From: Lutibacter sp. | GTDB lineage: Bacteria; Bacteroidota; Bacteroidia; Flavobacteriales; Flavobacteriaceae | DNA length: 47,009 bases | Assembly: GCA_018054895.1 (NCBI GenBank) | Contig: JAGPIQ010000005.1 | Coordinates: forward strand, 1-47,009 | Direction: 5' to 3' | In this document: positions 43,323 through 47,009 of the stretch, piece by piece | Layout of the letters: each line of letters starts with the position of its first letter | Numbering within the stretch: position 1 is the stretch's first letter | Translations under genes and position numbers: made by a program | Notes under the pieces: generated by a model | The model's input: the letters and a program-made list of their open reading frames with translations, nothing else | Told to the model about the DNA's origin: nothing | The model's database searches: none

Positions 43323-46300
43323 TTAGTTAACGTCGTTAGAGTTAGACGCGTTTTTATTTCTATAAGTAGAAGGTGTTTCATTAAATTGATTTTTAAAACA
43401 AGTTCTAAAATATTTTAAATCATTAAAACCAACTTCATAGGCTATTTGTGAAACATTCATTTTGGTTTGAGCCAAATATTGTGCTGCCCTTTTTAATTTA
43501 ATATTTCGAATAAACTCATTAATTGATTGATCTGTTAATGCTTTTAATTTTCTAAAAATAACAGAGCGACTCATATTCATGTGGTCTGTAAATAAGTTTA
43601 CATTAAACTCAGGATCTGAGATGTTTTCTTCAACAATTTTTATAGCTTTTTCTAAAAACAATTCATCTGCGGAAGTAAACACAAGCTCTTTCGGTTCTAA
43701 AATAATATCTTTTTTGAATTTACTTATTAAGTTTCTTCTCGTGTTTAATAAATTATTAACTCTAACTTCTAAAATATTAGCATCAAAAGGTTTTGTTATG
43801 TATGCGTCTGCGCCAATATTATACCCTTCTTTTTGGTGTATTGATGAGGTTTTGGCTGTTAATAAAATAACTGGAATATGGCTTGTTGTAATATTTGATT
43901 TAATTTCTTTACACATTTCAAACCCATCCATAAGAGGCATCATTACATCACTTATAATAAGATCTATTGGATGTTCTTTAGATACTTCAATTCCTTCTTG
44001 CCCATTATTAGCTTCAAAAACATTGTACTTTTCGCTAAAAATACTTTTTATAAAAGTCCTAACTTCAATATTATCTTCAACAACTAATAGTGATAGCAAC
44101 TCTTTATTAAATTCTAAAGGAGCGGTATTTGCTAAAATTTCATTATTTTTTAATTCTCTTTCAATAAAAACTGGTTTATCTGAAAAAATATTTTCATCAT
44201 TTTCATCAAAATCGGTAATACATTCATTTTCAGAAAGATGCTCTTTACCTAAAGGAATGTAAACGCTAAAACAAGTACCATCTTTAGCTGAACTATTAAC
44301 TTCTATTTTCCCTTTATGTAATTCAATTAAACTTTTTGTTAATGATAACCCTATTCCTGAACCTGAATGCATTTCCTTTTGATCTAATTGATAAAACCGT
44401 TCAAAAATAAACTTGATATGCTCTTCTGGAATGATCGTTACAAAATTAATAATATCAATTTTTACAAATTCTGGTTCTTTTGACGTTTCGTTTATTGAAG
44501 TTGTTGAAATATTGATAAACAAATCGTTACCATCATTTGTAAATTTAAAGGCATTTGAAATTAAGTTAAAAAGAATTTTTTTCATTTTAAATTTATCAAA
44601 CCAAACTTCAATGTTTTTATTGGTTGAAGTCAATTTATAATTTACCTTTTTTTGGATTGCTAGTTCTTCAAAAGACAGTTTAATGTTTTCTATAAATGGA
44701 ATGATGTTGCTTTTTGAAGCTTTTAAATTTAATTTACCACTTTCATTTTTCCTAAAATCGAGCAGTTCGTTAATTAGTTGTAATAAAACTTTTGTATTTC
44801 TTTGAATAGTGTCTAACTTTTCTTTAAAAAAACTGTTGTTATTTTCAATGTTTAATAATTGAGTAACTGGGCCTAATATTAGCGTTAATGGAGTTCTAAA
44901 CTCATGAGAAATATTTGTAAAAAGTTCTAACTTTAATTTGTTTACTTCCTCTAATTTTTCTTTTTCAAGTTTTTCGTTTTTTAATTCATTTCTATCTTTA
45001 ATTCGTATCAAAACAATTCTTCTAATAAAATATAGTATCAAAAGAAAAATACTGAAATACAATAAATATGCCCACCAAGTTCTCCAAGGCGCTGGTAAGA
45101 TAGTAACAATTATAGAGGCGCCTTGCTCATTCCATACACCATCGCTATTGGATGCTTTTACTTTAAAAAGATATTTTCCAGCATCTAAATTTGTATAGGT
45201 TGCCGATTTTTTGTTCTCAATATAATTCCATTCTTTATCAAAACCTTCTAACTTATAGGCATATTGGTTTTTCTCAGGTTGCGAATAACTTAGGGCTATA
45301 AAATTAAAGCTAAACACATTTTGGTTATGTTCAAGTGTTATTTCCTTTTTTGTTTTATTTTCGGCTAAAAAAGGTTTGTTATTTACAAGAATTTCGGTGA
45401 TAGATACTGGTGGAATGAAGCTGTTTTCTTTAATAATTTTTGGATTAAAAAAATCGATTCCACTTGTACCTCCAAACATTAAATTGCCATTTTGCAGTTT
45501 TATGTAGGCTCCAAAATTAAACTCATCACCTATAAGTCCATCAGATGCATTGAAATTTTTAAATTCATTTGTTTTTAGGTTTAACCTACTTAACCCTTTG
45601 TTGGTACTAAACCATAAAGTATTAGAATCAGCTGGTAAAATAGTATAAATAACCTCGTTAGGTAAACCTTCATTAATACCATATTTTATACTTTTTTTTG
45701 AAATTGAATTGTAATAATACAATCCATCTCCTTCAGTGGCTATCCATATATTTTTAGCAGGATCTTCATATACACAAAGTGTTGCATTAAAATTATTAAC
45801 GTTTTGGTTTTTTCTATAATCTATTGCAATAAACTTTTGCGTTTTTATATTAAATTTCACTAGCCCATTATCTCCAGCTATTAAAAGTGTATCTCTATTT
45901 GATGTTTTAGAAATATTATAAACCAGACTGCTTATTGTACCCGAAGGATCTGGTATTCTGGTAATGGATTTTGTAGCAACGTTCATTACGTTTAAACCAC
46001 CACCTGAAGTTCCTATCCAAATATTATTTTGGTAATCTTCATATAAAGAAATTACTCTGTTATTGCTTAAACCATTACTATCACCAGTTGTATTTTTATA
46101 TTTTTCAAATTTAAAAGGTTTAATTTTTGGATTTAAAAAATTAAGTCCGCCATTGTGTGTTCCAATCCAAAAATTACCGTTTCGGGTTCTTATCATAGAT
46201 TTTACATTGTTTGTACTAAGGCTGTTTGCGTTGTTTTTGTTATGTTGGTAATAATCAAATACTCCTGTTTTTCTATTATAAAAATTAATACCGCCACCTT

Positions 46301-47009
46301 CTGTTCCTATCCATAAATTTTGATCAGGATCTTCAATAATAACACTCACTACTTTGTAACTTAGTTTAGATGTATTGGTTCCGGTAGTAAAATGCTTGAA
46401 CAAATCAAAACTACGATCGTAATAATTAACACCTCCAGCATAAGTTCCAATCCAAATATCACCCTTGCTATCTTCAATTATTTGATAAACAGAATTCTGA
46501 CTTAAGCTATTAGGTTCGTTTTCATTATGTTTAAAGTAGGAAATTTTACTTTTTTCACTATTTAATATATACAACCCTTCATAAGTTCCAATCCATAAAT
46601 TTCCTTTAAAGTCTTCACAAACTACTCTTACAGGACTTGTTACGGCTTCTGAATTATTTATTGTAAAAGCCTCAAATTGTTGTTTTTGTGGGTTAAACTT
46701 TGCCAATCCCAACTCATAACCAAGCAAAATTTGATTTTTAGAATCTTCAAAAAGTACTGGGGCATTTTTTACATGTGATTCAATTGTTGTTTTTGGAGGG
46801 TATTTATAATGTGTAAATATATTTTTTTCTACATTGTAAAAACTAATATTATAAACCGTATTAATCCATAAATTGCCATCTTTTGTTTTTAAAAAACTTC
46901 TAATTTGATTGCTAATTATTGAATTATTGAATTATTATTTTTCTTGTTTATCTTAATAATATTATTTGAAACAATATCAATCTTATCAATTCCATTATTA
47001 GTTGCAACC
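43323..47009 (-). CDS. hybrid two-component regulator (HTCS), frame-interrupted and 5'-truncated by the window
   Basis: One-protein sensor-regulator of PULs. Visible parts in order: beta-propeller repeats (IWIGTSGGGLN, LWIGTEGGGINFYN and others); a Y_Y_Y domain (YAYKLEGFDKEWNYIENK); one membrane helix (about 45016-45085, WWAYLLYFSIFLLILYF); histidine kinase with ISHEFRTPL (His codon 44904-44906) and an ATPase domain (SGIGLSLTKSLIELHKG); receiver with SDVMMPLMDG (Asp codon 43947-43949); and an AraC-type HTH (SQIAYEVGFNDLKYFRTCFK). The continuous frame extends from 43323 to 46931 and meets a stop at 46934-46932. The only nearby start would be TTG at 46727, without signal peptide. Upstream, another frame from 47008 reads VATNNGIDKID, clearly propeller. 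An 8-bp tandem repeat at 46914-46936 causes the shift. Confidence 0.9.
46914..46936. repeat. 8-bp tandem repeat breaking the regulator frame
   Basis: Plus-strand unit AATTATTG occurs twice plus seven bases of a third copy. With the present copies the upstream propeller frame stops at 46918-46916. Removing one 8-bp unit joins it perfectly to the downstream frame, giving NNSIISNQIRSFLKTKDGN across the junction. Eight is not a multiple of three, so each unit gained or lost changes the frame. Confidence 0.85.

Noticed and set aside
43579-44262. 227-codon plus-strand open frame opposite the regulator
   Set aside because: It is antisense to the receiver and HTH domains, whose motifs are unambiguous; composition is that of a shadow frame.
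43323-46727. TTG at 46727 as the true start of the regulator
   Set aside because: It would remove the signal peptide and the first propeller blades, and coding sequence clearly continues upstream in the same frame to 46931 and in a shifted frame beyond it.
1-47009. CRISPR array, tRNA or rRNA genes, transposase, prophage genes
   Set aside because: None seen on either strand; the window is continuous glycan-degradation coding sequence.
1-47009. Sulfatase-maturating enzyme within the locus
   Set aside because: No radical-SAM or FGE-like gene is present; maturation must be encoded elsewhere.

Overview
The window is a single, entirely minus-strand polysaccharide utilization locus (PUL) of a Bacteroidota bacterium. 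A marine member of the Flavobacteriaceae is most likely. The evidence is very AT-rich DNA, two SusC/SusD pairs, many lipoproteins, three proteins with type IX secretion (T9SS) C-terminal sorting domains, a hybrid two-component regulator, and -7 boxes of the TAnnTTTG type. No tRNA, rRNA, CRISPR array or transposase gene was seen.

Layout in the direction of transcription (high to low coordinates): (1) hybrid sensor/AraC regulator, frame-interrupted and cut by the window edge (47009-43323); (2) susC2-susD2-DUF5017 surface lipoprotein (43012-37184), then a terminator; (3) T9SS-secreted PL8 lyase with an uncharacterised N-terminal module (37066-33917); (4) T9SS-secreted protein made of two copies of that module (33756-32467); (5) GH88, ABC-type PL8, beta-helix protein, GH29, small secreted protein (32057-23409); (6) a decayed small gene, then a T9SS protein of unknown fold, NTF2-like lipoprotein, GH29, AC-type PL8, a degenerate sulfatase, three intact sulfatases and a DUF6250-like lipoprotein (23198-10721); (7) GH88 plus sulfatase (10505-7679); (8) susC1-susD1 (7150-2648); (9) PL12-type heparinase-like lyase (2384-153).

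How it works together (inference): PL8 endolyases cut a uronic-acid/hexosamine glycosaminoglycan, the GH88 enzymes remove the unsaturated uronic acid, sulfatases desulfate, and two GH29 enzymes remove alpha-L-fucose. Chondroitin-type lyases combined with fucosidases and many sulfatases point to fucosylated chondroitin sulfate, the sea-cucumber glycosaminoglycan, or a similar fucose-branched GAG.

The strongest new observations are these. A 22-bp-spaced direct-repeat operator sits in front of six transcription units (both susC genes, both GH88 genes, PL12 and the two-module protein). In five of the six it lies at the same distance from a -7-like octamer. An 8-bp tandem duplication breaks the regulator reading frame, and removing one unit restores it exactly. 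A putative new carbohydrate-binding module is shared by two T9SS proteins. A tandem sulfatase paralogue has lost the CxPxR arginine, the KWH histidine and its reading frame. Two gene remnants lie in intergenic gaps.
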